NCBI GenBank assembly: GCA_016200895.1 | Contig: JACQDX010000132.1 | Span: 58,844-122,843 of the forward strand | DNA: 64,000 bases | DNA from: Burkholderiales bacterium | GTDB lineage: Bacteria; Pseudomonadota; Gammaproteobacteria; Burkholderiales; Burkholderiaceae_D | Reading direction: 5' to 3' | In this document: positions 1 through 8,009 of the stretch, piece by piece | Numbering within the stretch: position 1 is the first letter of the stretch | How the letters are laid out: each line of letters begins with the position of its first letter | Translations under genes and position numbers: made by a program | The notes under the pieces: model-generated | The model's database searches: none | What the model saw: only the letters and a program-made list of their open reading frames with translations | Told to the model about the DNA's origin: nothing

Positions 1-1023
1 GACCACCATATTCACCTCTGGCGGCACACCCATGGCATAAATCGTATACGTCAGCGTCTGTATGATGAGTGCACCTATCACGCTGCCTATCAGGCTGAAC
101 TTGCCGCCATTCAGCGATGTGCCACCCAGGGTCACCGCCAGGATGGCATCCAGTTCCAGCAAGAGTCCGGCATTATTGGCATCAGCGCTTTTGATATTGG
201 CACTGATCATCAGACCGGCTACACCAGCGCACAGGCTGCAAAACACATAGACGAAAAATATCAGGGCAGCGGTTCTGATGCCAGCCAGTCTGGCTGCCAC
301 AGGGTTGATGCCGATCGCCTGTATAAACAGGCCCAATGCCGTTTTGCGCATGATCAGCGCGGTCAGCAAAAACACCACCGCGACTATCGTCAATGAAAAC
401 GGCAAGCCAAACAAATAGCCACTACCTATGAAAAAATAAGGTTGGTAATACACGGTGACGATTTGCCCATCTGTCAGCAGTTGCGCCAACCCACGCCCTG
501 CCACCATCAGTATCAGCGTCGCCACGATAGGTTGCAGGCCCAGCAAGGCCACCAGCGCGCCATTCCACACACCACATAACAGTGCCGCACCCAGCGCTGC
601 ACACAATGCCCATACCATGGGAGTGTTGCTGACATATTCAGGCGTGCCGTGTTTCATGCTCAACGTGCCGTCTATCAGCATGGCAGCGACAGTGCCAGAC
701 AGGGCCACTACAGCGCCGACAGAAATATCAATGCCACGGGTGGCAATCACCAGTGTCATACCCACTGCCGTCAACATCAGCGGTGCTGCACGGTTCAGGA
801 TATCAATCACGCTGCCATACAGATGGCCATCCTGCAATCGCAAATGAAAGAAACCGGGAATCAACAGCAAATCAATAACGCACAGCACCAGCAATGCCAG
901 TATCGGCCGGGACATGGGATGCTGCAGCAAGATGAATATTCTGTTTTTCATGGACAAGGTCGGTACAGGACTGGATGGCATTGACGGCGCAGATGATGTA
1001 TCGGCTTTTACTGACATGGTCAT
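1..1023 (-). CDS. ytfT: Sugar ABC transporter permease, YtfT-like (3' end cut by window edge)
   Basis: This gene runs off the left edge, so it has no stop in the window; I read 341 open codons from the ATG at 1023. The start overlaps the ATPase stop as TGATG. The protein has a short polar N-terminus, then hydrophobic segments of a BPD_transp_2 (RbsC-type) permease; the conserved stretch ATRGIDISVGAVVALSG is near residues 85-105, and the last visible residues (LTYTIYAMGVPPE) match the C-terminal part of YtfT. By position it is the inner-membrane channel of the importer formed with the next two genes. In E. coli YtfQRT-YjfF imports galactofuranose; here the arabinan context suggests arabinofuranose, which is an inference. 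A second permease (YjfF) would be expected just outside the window. Confidence 0.9.
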   Translation of the reverse strand, partial: MTMSVKADTSSAPSMPSSPVPTLSMKNRIFILLQHPMSRPILALLVLCVIDLLLIPGFFHLRLQDGHLYGSVIDILNRAAPLMLTAVGMTLVIATRGIDISVGAVVALSGTVAAMLIDGTLSMKHGTPEYVSNTPMVWALCAALGAALLCGVWNGALVALLGLQPIVATLILMVAGRGLAQLLTDGQIVTVYYQPYFFIGSGYLFGLPFSLTIVAVVFLLTALIMRKTALGLFIQAIGINPVAARLAGIRTAALIFFVYVFCSLCAGVAGLMISANIKSADANNAGLLLELDAILAVTLGGTSLNGGKFSLIGSVIGALIIQTLTYTIYAMGVPPEVNMVV

Positions 1024-2570
1024 CACGCGCCCCCTGCTATGACTTCCAGGACGGATGTTTCATCCAGTTCGCCTTTTGCATATTCGCCGCAAATCTTGCG
1101 GTCACGCAGGACCAGTATGCGATCGCTACAGCGCAAGACCTCTGGCAACTCGGATGAGATGAACAAGACTGCCAGTCCCTTGCGGCACAGGGTGGAAACA
1201 AAATCCATGATTTCTTGCTTGGCTTTCACGTCGATGCCACGGGTAGGTTCATCCAGTATCAGCAAGCCTGGCGAAGTCAGCAGCCAGCGCGCCAGCAGCA
1301 CCTTTTGCTGGTTACCACCAGACAGCGTGCCTATGGGCGTATCGATATCGGCGGTTTTAATGCCCAGGCTTTGTACATATTCCAGTGCCAGCGCCTGCTG
1401 CTCTTTCATGGGCATGGCACGCAAGATACCGGTCCTGGCCTGCAAGGCCAGCATCATGTTTTCACGCACAGACAAAGACAATATCGCACCTTCATGTTTG
1501 CGATCTTCAGAACAGAAAGCTATACCGGCAGCAATGGCATCCCTGGGAGATGAAAAATGCCGGTCTCTGCCGCCTATACGAATATGGCCAGTATCAGCCT
1601 TGTCGGCACCAAACAACAGGCGCGCCGCTTCGGTACGACCGGCACCCAATAATCCACAAAAACCCAATATCTGACCGGCATTAATTTTCAAATCCATGGG
1701 CAAGATAGCACCCTTGCGTCCCAGGTCATGCGCTTCCAGAAAAGTGACGACTTCATTGCCTGTCGATGTGGCAGCGTTTGCATCATTCATACTGGATTGC
1801 AACTGCTCGGCCTCGTCTGGCGCGCCTATCATTTTATTCACCAGTGCCAGTCGCGGCAGATCCGGACACAGGTATTCACCTTCCTGCATGCCATTGCGCA
1901 GTACGGTAATGCGATCAGAAATCGCATAGGTCTGCTCTAAAAAGTGGGTAACGAACAAGATGGCCATCCCCTGTTCGCGCAAGCGTTTCAACACGCTGAA
2001 CAGCAACTGCACTTCGGCCTCATCCAGGCTGGAAGTCGGTTCATCCAGTATCAATACCCTGGCTGACACACTGATAGCCCGCGATATTGCCACCATTTGC
2101 TGTATCGCCAGGGAATAATGCGCCAGCGGCACCCTCACATCGATATCGATATGCAATTGCGCCAGTATGGCTGCTGCCTGCTGGCGCATGCTGCGCCAGT
2201 CTATGCGACCAAAACGTTTTGGGTAACGACCGATGAAAATATTTTCAGCGACCGACAAATTGGTACACAAATTCACTTCCTGATAGACGGTACTGATACC
2301 CAGGTCTTGCGCATCTGAAGTGGATTGCGGCTGTACTTCCTTACCATCCAGAAAAATGCTCCCGCCATCCGGCGTATAGACGCCAGTTAGCACTTTGATC
2401 AGGCTGGATTTTCCGGCACCGTTCTGTCCCATCAGGGTATGCACTTCACCGGCAAACAGGCGCAAGCCAGCCCGGCTCAACGCTTTTACGCCAGGGAAAC
2501 TCTTGTCTATGCCACGTAGTTCCAGCACAGGCGTGGCAGATACGCCTTTATCGGATACGCTCATAATCAT
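1023..2570 (-). CDS. ytfR: Sugar ABC transporter ATP-binding protein, YtfR-like
   Basis: This is a double-domain sugar-import ATPase of about 515 residues. The N-terminal half has the Walker A motif GQNGAGKSSL and Walker [13 protein letters not shown]. The second half has the degenerate P-loop typical of the family (GLLGAGRTEAA), the signature [13 protein letters not shown] and a second Walker B ([14 protein letters not shown]). The open frame extends about 80 bases further upstream, but the family N-terminus begins near MSVSDKG, so I chose the ATG at 2570; the ATG at 2564 is equally possible and no clear ribosome site decides between them. The stop overlaps the permease start, and the binding-protein gene lies about 100 bases upstream, making a three-gene transcript. 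Function as energiser of furanose import is by family and context. Confidence 0.93.
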   Translation of the reverse strand: MIMSVSDKGVSATPVLELRGIDKSFPGVKALSRAGLRLFAGEVHTLMGQNGAGKSSLIKVLTGVYTPDGGSIFLDGKEVQPQSTSDAQDLGISTVYQEVNLCTNLSVAENIFIGRYPKRFGRIDWRSMRQQAAAILAQLHIDIDVRVPLAHYSLAIQQMVAISRAISVSARVLILDEPTSSLDEAEVQLLFSVLKRLREQGMAILFVTHFLEQTYAISDRITVLRNGMQEGEYLCPDLPRLALVNKMIGAPDEAEQLQSSMNDANAATSTGNEVVTFLEAHDLGRKGAILPMDLKINAGQILGFCGLLGAGRTEAARLLFGADKADTGHIRIGGRDRHFSSPRDAIAAGIAFCSEDRKHEGAILSLSVRENMMLALQARTGILRAMPMKEQQALALEYVQSLGIKTADIDTPIGTLSGGNQQKVLLARWLLTSPGLLILDEPTRGIDVKAKQEIMDFVSTLCRKGLAVLFISSELPEVLRCSDRILVLRDRKICGEYAKGELDETSVLEVIAGGA

Positions 2571-2672
2571 TATTGGATTGAATTTGCGGCAAAGGTATTC
2601 CGCTGGCAGGCGACGCTGAAAGTGGATATACCTCCCTCTCCCCCCGCGCATTTCAGCAACTACCTGCAGACT

Positions 2673-3650
2673 TCAGTATTTGCGATTCGGGAATTCTTTG
2701 GCAGCAACTTCAGCCGGGAACACGCCTTCTTCTGTGGTAATCCGCTTGGGAACAGGCTTACCCGCGAGCACATCACGTGCCACCTGCATCAGTTGCGGAC
2801 CCAACAAAGGGCTGCATTCCACCGTGACATTAAGCTTACCAGCGATCATGGCTTCGAAAGCGCCTTTCACACCATCAATCGAAATGATGATTATGTCGGT
2901 ACCCGGCTTGAGGCCTGCTTCTTCTATCGCCTGTATCGCACCGATCGCCATATCGTCATTGTGAGCGTATACCACATTGATGTTTTTACCTTGCGCCTTG
3001 AGAAAGGCTTCCATGACTTCCTTACCCTTGGCGCGGGTAAAGTCACCAGTCTGTGAGCGAATAACTTTCAGTTTGGGATTGCCTGCAATAGCTTGTTCAA
3101 AACCATTCTTACGATCAATTGCCGGTGCCGAACCTACCGTGCCCTGAAGTTCAACGATATTCAGGGTGCGATCAGGCGTTTTCTTGGCGCGCTCAATCAG
3201 CCAACGCCCGGCGCGACGTCCCTCTTCAACAAAATCAGAACCGATAAAGGTCACATATAAGGATGTGTCGGTGACATTGACCGCACGGTCAGTCAGAATA
3301 ACCGGTATTTTGGCAGCCTTGGCTTCACGCAAAACGGTGTCCCAACCGGTTTCCACAACTGGTGAAAACGCGATTACATCCACTTTTTGTGCGATGAAGG
3401 AGCGTATCGCCTTGACCTGGTTTTCCTGCTTTTGCTGGGCGTCAGCAAATTTCAGGTTAACGCCGTCTTTCTTGGCAGCATCCTTGATGGACAGTGTATT
3501 GGCTGTACGCCATTCGCTCTCGGCCCCCACTTGCGAAAAACCCATGACGACAGGTTTGACTGCCAGGACAGATGTGCTACCCAATCCTACTATGGTGATA
3601 ATGGCAAGCTGAATTGCATTGCCCAAGAACGATCTACGGCTGAATGTCAT
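2673..3650 (-). CDS. ytfQ: Sugar ABC transporter substrate-binding protein, YtfQ-like
   Basis: This is a 325-residue periplasmic type I sugar-binding protein. It begins with an N-terminal signal (MTFSRRSFLGNAIQLAIITI, twin arginine-like SRRSF) cleaved near SVLAV. The mature part starts VVMGFSQVGAESEWRTANT, which is the ligand-pocket strand characteristic of YtfQ, and later has VVYAHNDDMAIGAIQAIEEAG and ISIDGVKGAFEAM. E. coli YtfQ binds galactofuranose and arabinofuranose forms, so in an arabinan island arabinofuranose is the natural guess. A good ribosome site (AGGAGACCAGC) precedes the ATG. It is the first gene of its operon and has one of the three shared arabinose-type promoters (3740-3806) directly upstream. 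Confidence 0.93.
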   Translation of the reverse strand: MTFSRRSFLGNAIQLAIITIVGLGSTSVLAVKPVVMGFSQVGAESEWRTANTLSIKDAAKKDGVNLKFADAQQKQENQVKAIRSFIAQKVDVIAFSPVVETGWDTVLREAKAAKIPVILTDRAVNVTDTSLYVTFIGSDFVEEGRRAGRWLIERAKKTPDRTLNIVELQGTVGSAPAIDRKNGFEQAIAGNPKLKVIRSQTGDFTRAKGKEVMEAFLKAQGKNINVVYAHNDDMAIGAIQAIEEAGLKPGTDIIIISIDGVKGAFEAMIAGKLNVTVECSPLLGPQLMQVARDVLAGKPVPKRITTEEGVFPAEVAAKEFPNRKY

Positions 3651-3739
3651 GCTGGTCTCCTGAGTATTTGTTGCACCCTGCTATGCGCCCTATTCCTGAA
3701 TGCAAAACGACACATTCAGCAGCGCTATTTTATTAACAC

Positions 3740-3806
3740 AGTGTAAAAGAAACAGGCATAGCCATCCAATGACTTATTTTCAGCTTACGATACCATTTTT
3801 GATATC
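3740..3806 (-). promoter_or_regulatory. Putative LysR-activated promoter of the ytfQRT-like operon
   Basis: Read on the minus strand, GATATC (3806-3801), six bases, GGTATC (3794-3789), fifteen bases and GTCATTGGA (3773-3765) follow each other. TTGGAT (3769-3764) fits a -35 box, and after an 18-base spacer TACACT (3745-3740) fits a -10. The same elements at the same spacings precede the arabinonate dehydratase and the first TonB receptor. The dyad falls near -64, where LysR-family regulators usually bind. The rest of 3651-3917 is AT-rich and holds no gene I can support. Confidence 0.6.
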
Positions 3807-3917
3807 TCAACAATAAAATATATGACTTAAGGCATTTCAAAAATGACATGAATCTATCGTACACGGCGCATTAACATTAAATACAGGTGTATTGACTGTT
3901 CTATTCAACACTCATCC

Positions 3918-4661
3918 TTACAGCACACCCAACTCACCCAGAATTTTCTCTTTTAATTCTTGCAAGGCAGGGTTCGAGAGTTTGCGAGGATGCGGGAATG
4001 GCACGTCGAAACTCGCTTGTATCAGGGTCGGACGTGGAGACAGCACCAGTACCCGGTCGGCCATGAACAGGGCTTCTTCCACATCATGGGTGATCAGCAA
4101 CACCGTATGGCGCTCTTCAGTCAGGATACGTAATAACTCAGTACGCATACGCAGATTCATTAAAGCATCGAGCGCTGAAAATGGTTCATCCATGTACAGA
4201 ATTTCTGGCTTGACTACCAAAGCACGCGCTAACTCTACGCGCTTGAGCATGCCACCAGAAAGTTCGTGCGGATAACTCTTTTCAAAACCTTTCAAGCCAA
4301 CCATCGCGGTATAGTGATCGGCCAATGCGGCCTTATCACCAAAGTCATTCCCGTTTAAGCCAAACATCAGGTTTTGTTGCACCGTCATCCATGGGAACAC
4401 CGAGCCATGCTGCGAAATAACAATACCTTTTGCGCTTGGGCCGTGGCGTACTGCGCCATCTATACTGACGCGGCCGGAATCAGGTTTTTCGAAACCTGAA
4501 ATGATTTTCATCAGCGTCGATTTGCCGCAACCAGACGGCCCGACGATGGCGACAAATTCACCATCGGCGACGTTCAAGCTGACACCACCCACCACAGCCA
4601 AATTGATTTTCCCCGATGTGAAACTTTTCTTGACATCCTTAACGACGATCTTACCGTCCAT
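3918..4661 (-). CDS. ABC transporter ATP-binding protein, NitT/TauT (SsuB/TauB) type
   Basis: This is a 247-residue ATPase with Walker A GPSGCGKSTL near residue 40, a Q-loop (ISQHGSVFPWM), signature LSGGMLKRVELARAL, Walker B ILYMDEPFSALDAL and the switch histidine in LLITHDVEEAL. The signature is slightly unusual: the common LSGGMRQR reads LSGGMLKR. It is the last gene of a five-gene operon and overlaps the end of the permease by 11 bases, with AGGTGG as ribosome site. The family energises uptake of nitrate, bicarbonate, sulfonates, taurine, thiamine precursors and other small molecules. The substrate here is unknown; the copper-type neighbours are not usual for any of those. Confidence 0.9.
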   Translation of the reverse strand: MDGKIVVKDVKKSFTSGKINLAVVGGVSLNVADGEFVAIVGPSGCGKSTLMKIISGFEKPDSGRVSIDGAVRHGPSAKGIVISQHGSVFPWMTVQQNLMFGLNGNDFGDKAALADHYTAMVGLKGFEKSYPHELSGGMLKRVELARALVVKPEILYMDEPFSALDALMNLRMRTELLRILTEERHTVLLITHDVEEALFMADRVLVLSPRPTLIQASFDVPFPHPRKLSNPALQELKEKILGELGVL

Positions 4662-5409
4662 AACGCCACCTGACTGATTTAAGGCTTTCCAGAAAACGCA
4701 TCAAGCCATCCAGCACCAGGCTGATAACACCAATAATCAACATGCCCGCGATCACCAGATCGTAGCGATTGCCTGCATTGCGCGAATCCATAATCAGATA
4801 ACCAAGGCCCGAGCGCAAAGCGATCATTTCTGCTGCAACTACCACCAACCAGGCAACACCCAGACCAATCCGCATACCAACGATAATTTCTGGCAACACT
4901 GCGGGAATGATGACTTGACGGAATAGCGTAGACCGCGATACGCCAAAATTTTCGGCTGCGCGCAGGTAGCGCTTTTCTATGGTGTGTACACCTGAAGCGG
5001 TCTGCACTATCATGGGAAATACCGAAGCAAGAAAGATCAGGAAAATCGGTGATACATTACCCACGCCAAACCAGAGTATCGCCAGCGGTATCCAGGCTAT
5101 CGGCGAGATTGGACGCAATATCTGAAACAAGGGGTTGAGGGTGCGATAAGCGCCTTCCACGCGTCCCATCCACAAACCCAAAGGCAAGGCAACCAGGATC
5201 GCCAGTAAAAAACCAGCGCCCACCCGTAACAGGGAGGCGACAATATGCTCCCACAGCGTGCCGTCTGCCGCCAACTCCAATGTGCCAGTGACTACCTGCA
5301 AAGGTGTAGGGAAAATCACGCTTTCAGTCTGCACGACCACCACCCACCAGAGCGCGATAAGGCTCGCGATCAGGGCAAGTGGTGCCACTATTCTCTTGAG
5401 TTTTTCCAT
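4651..5409 (-). CDS. ABC transporter permease, NitT/TauT (SsuC/TauC) type
   Basis: This is a 252-residue inner-membrane permease with about six hydrophobic segments (for example LIASLIALWWVVVV at the N-terminus and MLIIGVISLVLDGLM near the end). The cytoplasmic coupling loop AAENFGVSRSTLFRQVIIP, which contacts the ATPase, is clear near residues 150-170. It pairs with the ATPase that overlaps its 3' end and with the binding protein three genes upstream. I see no strong ribosome site at the ATG; translation may be helped by the gene just upstream. The family assignment is firm, the substrate is not. Confidence 0.9.
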   Translation of the reverse strand: MEKLKRIVAPLALIASLIALWWVVVVQTESVIFPTPLQVVTGTLELAADGTLWEHIVASLLRVGAGFLLAILVALPLGLWMGRVEGAYRTLNPLFQILRPISPIAWIPLAILWFGVGNVSPIFLIFLASVFPMIVQTASGVHTIEKRYLRAAENFGVSRSTLFRQVIIPAVLPEIIVGMRIGLGVAWLVVVAAEMIALRSGLGYLIMDSRNAGNRYDLVIAGMLIIGVISLVLDGLMRFLESLKSVRWRYGR

Positions 5410-5437
5410 ATAGGTTTTTCAGTTTTACTATAATTTT

Positions 5438-5905
5438 CTATGACAGACTTCTTGATTGGATAATGAAGCTGAGCTTGTTCCAATACCAATGCATACGCCA
5501 ACGCAGGCGCACCCAACCTTGCTCTGGCATCGCTGCAACGATCACGCTCATTTGTCCACTGGCGTGCGCCGAGCATTCAAACTGGTAATCCGATGCCAGC
5601 GCAAACGGTAACCGAAAACTCTGCCCAGGCATGATCAGCACAGGACCGAAAATTTGCGGCACATCATCCAGGTTTTTCAGCAAGAGAACATCATTCACAC
5701 CTAAGGTCAAATATACTTTGGCGGGTAATATTTCTACCTTGTCGCCCGCCATACGGCGCGCCCAGGTTCCCTTGGGTATCGCGAAGAGCTCATCATGCGT
5801 GGCTGATTGAATCGTCGCAAATGCTCCCCAGCCCGTGACACCCCAAAATATCATGACAAAAAACAGCACGAACCATACACGCCGCTGGCGGAATAATCTC
5901 ATCAT
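5438..5905 (-). CDS. Membrane-anchored cupredoxin-like protein
   Basis: This is a small protein of about 155 residues with one N-terminal membrane helix (VWFVLFFVMIFWGVTGWGAF) that would place the rest in the periplasm. The C-terminal part looks like a single cupredoxin domain: KNLDDVPQIFGP, a PGQSFRLPF strand, then FECSAHASGQM, which has the Cys-x2-His-x4-Met spacing of a copper loop. The first copper histidine, normally near the N(x)DxxxH stretch, appears to be replaced by Gln, so the site may be incomplete or may bind in another way. A basic, aromatic tail follows the domain. It sits between SCO1-like and permease genes in the same operon. Function unknown; copper handling or electron transfer is an inference. 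Confidence 0.6.
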   Translation of the reverse strand: MMRLFRQRRVWFVLFFVMIFWGVTGWGAFATIQSATHDELFAIPKGTWARRMAGDKVEILPAKVYLTLGVNDVLLLKNLDDVPQIFGPVLIMPGQSFRLPFALASDYQFECSAHASGQMSVIVAAMPEQGWVRLRWRMHWYWNKLSFIIQSRSLS

Positions 5906-5915
5906 TGGAACTCGG

Positions 5916-6530
5916 TTATTTCTTTTGCGTGTTCAACAAAATACGCACATCGTGCGCGACATCATCGACACCACTGCCAAATGGCATCATGCTACGCAGA
6001 CTACCCTGTCTGTCTATCAGATATAAGTAGGATGAGTGCGACATGGTGTAGGCAGTTTTACTACCTGGTTTACTGCCCGGCATCATATTTTTGGTGGCGC
6101 TGATGCCATAATCCTTACGCACCCGTGCCAACTGCTCAGGGCTGCCAGTAGCACCAACAAAGCTCGGGTCAAATACGGCCAGGTAGGGTTTCAGGATCGC
6201 GACAGTATCGCGTTCAGGATCCACTGTCACATACACTATCTGCACATCTGCTGCCAGCGCGCCAAGCTTTTTGCGCACCTGCGCCAGCATTGCCAATGAG
6301 GTGGGGCAAACGTCAAAACACGAGGTATAACCAAATTCAAGCACGACCAGCTTGCCGCGATAGCGACTCAACTTCAGTTCCGTGCCATCTGATCCGCGTA
6401 AAGAAAAATCAGGGGCGACACGCGGCGGATCAAACGCCCCGCCTTTCAGAGCAGTATCTTCTGCGGCATACGCCGTATCAATACAACCGGAGAACAGAAG
6501 AAAAAAGAGGGTGAAAAATGCTGCTTTCAA
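5916..6530 (-). CDS. SCO1/SenC-family lipoprotein
   Basis: This is a thioredoxin-fold SCO protein. It carries the family motif TSCFDVCPTS (CxxxC) and a downstream His in SHSSYLYLID, the usual copper ligands. The open frame extends upstream, but a TTG at 6530 preceded by AAGGA at seven bases gives the N-terminus MKAAFFTLFFLLFSGC, a textbook lipoprotein signal with lipobox LFSGC; I therefore chose TTG. SCO proteins deliver copper to cytochrome oxidase or act as thiol-disulfide reductants. Here no oxidase is near; instead it is second in an ABC-importer operon, just before a cupredoxin-like protein. That setting suggests a metal or redox role linked to the transported substrate. Confidence 0.87.
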   Translation of the reverse strand: MKAAFFTLFFLLFSGCIDTAYAAEDTALKGGAFDPPRVAPDFSLRGSDGTELKLSRYRGKLVVLEFGYTSCFDVCPTSLAMLAQVRKKLGALAADVQIVYVTVDPERDTVAILKPYLAVFDPSFVGATGSPEQLARVRKDYGISATKNMMPGSKPGSKTAYTMSHSSYLYLIDRQGSLRSMMPFGSGVDDVAHDVRILLNTQKK

Positions 6531-6608
6531 TTGATCATCCTTAATGATGCAAAGCTTGAGATGGCAGAGCCTGATCAAGCCTTGATCAAGCTTTAAACCC
6601 GCACATAC

Positions 6609-7658
6609 TTAAAGCGTAATAACGACGGGCTTGATGCTCTTGACAAAACTTTCATCGACATAAGATTCGTAAGCAATCGGGCGCTTGATGGTACTGGCTT
6701 CCAAGGAGAGTTTCATCAGATCATCGAACTCTGCCTTGATCATGCGCAGATCACCATATGTCACGCGGTCGGCCGGATTTTCCATCACGAAACGGATGAT
6801 GTTCGGATCTTGATTGAAGAATTTGCGTCCGGCTGCAATTGCCACCGCCTTGTTGCGGCTGACTGGGCCGGTGTCTAGCCAGGTACCGGCGGCCTGTATG
6901 TAATTCACCAGCTCTTGCACCAGCGGACGGTTCTCTTTAATCAGCTCTTCACGTACTGTCAGCACACAACAAATATAGTTACGCCATTCGTCGCGCGTCA
7001 TCGCCAGTGGCCGGGCGTAGCCTGCCCTTTGTGCGGCAGCACCGAAAGGCTCGCCAGTACAGTACGCATCCACCGCTTTGGCATACAGGGCGGCTGGCAT
7101 ATCGGGAGGGGCCATCTCTACAATTTCGATGTCTTTGGCTGTCATGCCATCACGCGCCAGCATCTTGCGCAGAAATAGAAAATCGACCGCGAAGCGGCTA
7201 GGGATGGCAATACGCTTGCCTTTAAGATCAGAAAAACGCCTATGTGCAGAGTCGGTACGCACCATGATCACTGCACCAGAGCGATGGCCCAGTGAGACAA
7301 TCTTGAGAGGTATTTTTTTATCGACCAGGTCCATCACCAGCGGTGCGAGCATATACGCTGCCTGTATACGCCCTGTCATCAGGGATTCTTTAATTTCTGG
7401 CCAGCCATTATATTTGCTGTATTCGAACTCAAATAAAGGAGTACCCGTTTTGGCGCTATTACTGTTATTGGTCGCGTTGGCAACACAAGCAATTGGCAAT
7501 GTCAGATTGCAGGTGACAGGCAAGCCGCCCACTACGATGGATTTATTGGCAGCAGAGGCAAGTTGAGGCGCAGCCAAAGGTAAGGCAGAAGCCAAACTGG
7601 CACCAAGTAATTGTCTGCGTCGAAGCGAGTGCGAAGTCAATGTATTTTCCTCAGGCAT
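6609..7658 (-). CDS. ABC transporter substrate-binding protein, NrtA/SsuA-like, Tat signal
   Basis: This is a type II periplasmic binding protein of about 349 residues, first gene of the operon. I chose the ATG at 7658 (MPEENTLTSHSL) because GGAAG lies upstream and because a twin-arginine signal follows (SLRRRQLLGASLASALPLA, then ALA-type cleavage). The mature start VVGGLPVTCNLTLPIACVAN carries two Cys where nitrate/bicarbonate-type proteins (NrtA/CmpA) have their ligand strand. The motifs LMTGRIQAAYMLAP and GEPFGAAAQ are typical of the NMT1/NrtA group. Export by Tat would mean folding, perhaps with a cofactor, before export. The ligand cannot be told from sequence; with SCO1 and cupredoxin neighbours a metal complex or sulfur/nitrogen compound is possible. 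Confidence 0.85.
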   Translation of the reverse strand: MPEENTLTSHSLRRRQLLGASLASALPLAAPQLASAANKSIVVGGLPVTCNLTLPIACVANATNNSNSAKTGTPLFEFEYSKYNGWPEIKESLMTGRIQAAYMLAPLVMDLVDKKIPLKIVSLGHRSGAVIMVRTDSAHRRFSDLKGKRIAIPSRFAVDFLFLRKMLARDGMTAKDIEIVEMAPPDMPAALYAKAVDAYCTGEPFGAAAQRAGYARPLAMTRDEWRNYICCVLTVREELIKENRPLVQELVNYIQAAGTWLDTGPVSRNKAVAIAAGRKFFNQDPNIIRFVMENPADRVTYGDLRMIKAEFDDLMKLSLEASTIKRPIAYESYVDESFVKSIKPVVITL

Positions 7659-8009
7659 TTTTACTAGCTTCCTTGCAATGCCGATTTGCACAGCAATGTG
7701 AATATACCCATATTTAGGGATAAAACAGTCAACATAAGCCGGATAATTATATAGCAAGCGATCGCAATCATTTAGGGGATTTTGCGTGGATTACGCCGTA
7801 TCTATAGCAGCGTCAAACCTTCAAAATACTGGCAATTTAGATACTTTTTTTGGAATACGCAAAACCGGCAGTCCCAGCCTGATTTTCGAACCAGGCAAGC
7901 ATTCTATGATGATTGGCTTGTTTTATTTGCTCAATTCCGACTTGGTTTAGCGCACCAGGCCTGGTTTGCGGATAGATAACTGATCTGCATTGAACATGCT
8001 TACCCCAAA
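7659..8009. other. Intergenic region upstream of the SCO1/ABC operon
   Basis: About 350 bases without a credible gene. It must hold the promoter of the minus-strand ABC/SCO1 operon and the end of the arabinan operon. I see a short palindrome CCAGGCCTGG near 7955 and a weak GCCTG/CAGGC hairpin near 7877-7895, but no convincing terminator with a T tract. No copy of the shared arabinose promoter elements is present. Confidence 0.5.

Noticed and set aside
3918..7658. Assigning the ABC operon to taurine, sulfonate or nitrate uptake
   Set aside because: Family membership alone does not fix the ligand and none of the usual companion genes (dioxygenase, monooxygenase, reductase) is nearby.
7850..7970. 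Terminator after the arabinan operon
   Set aside because: Only a five-base stem GCCTG/CAGGC and the palindrome CCAGGCCTGG are present, without a T tract, so I did not call it.
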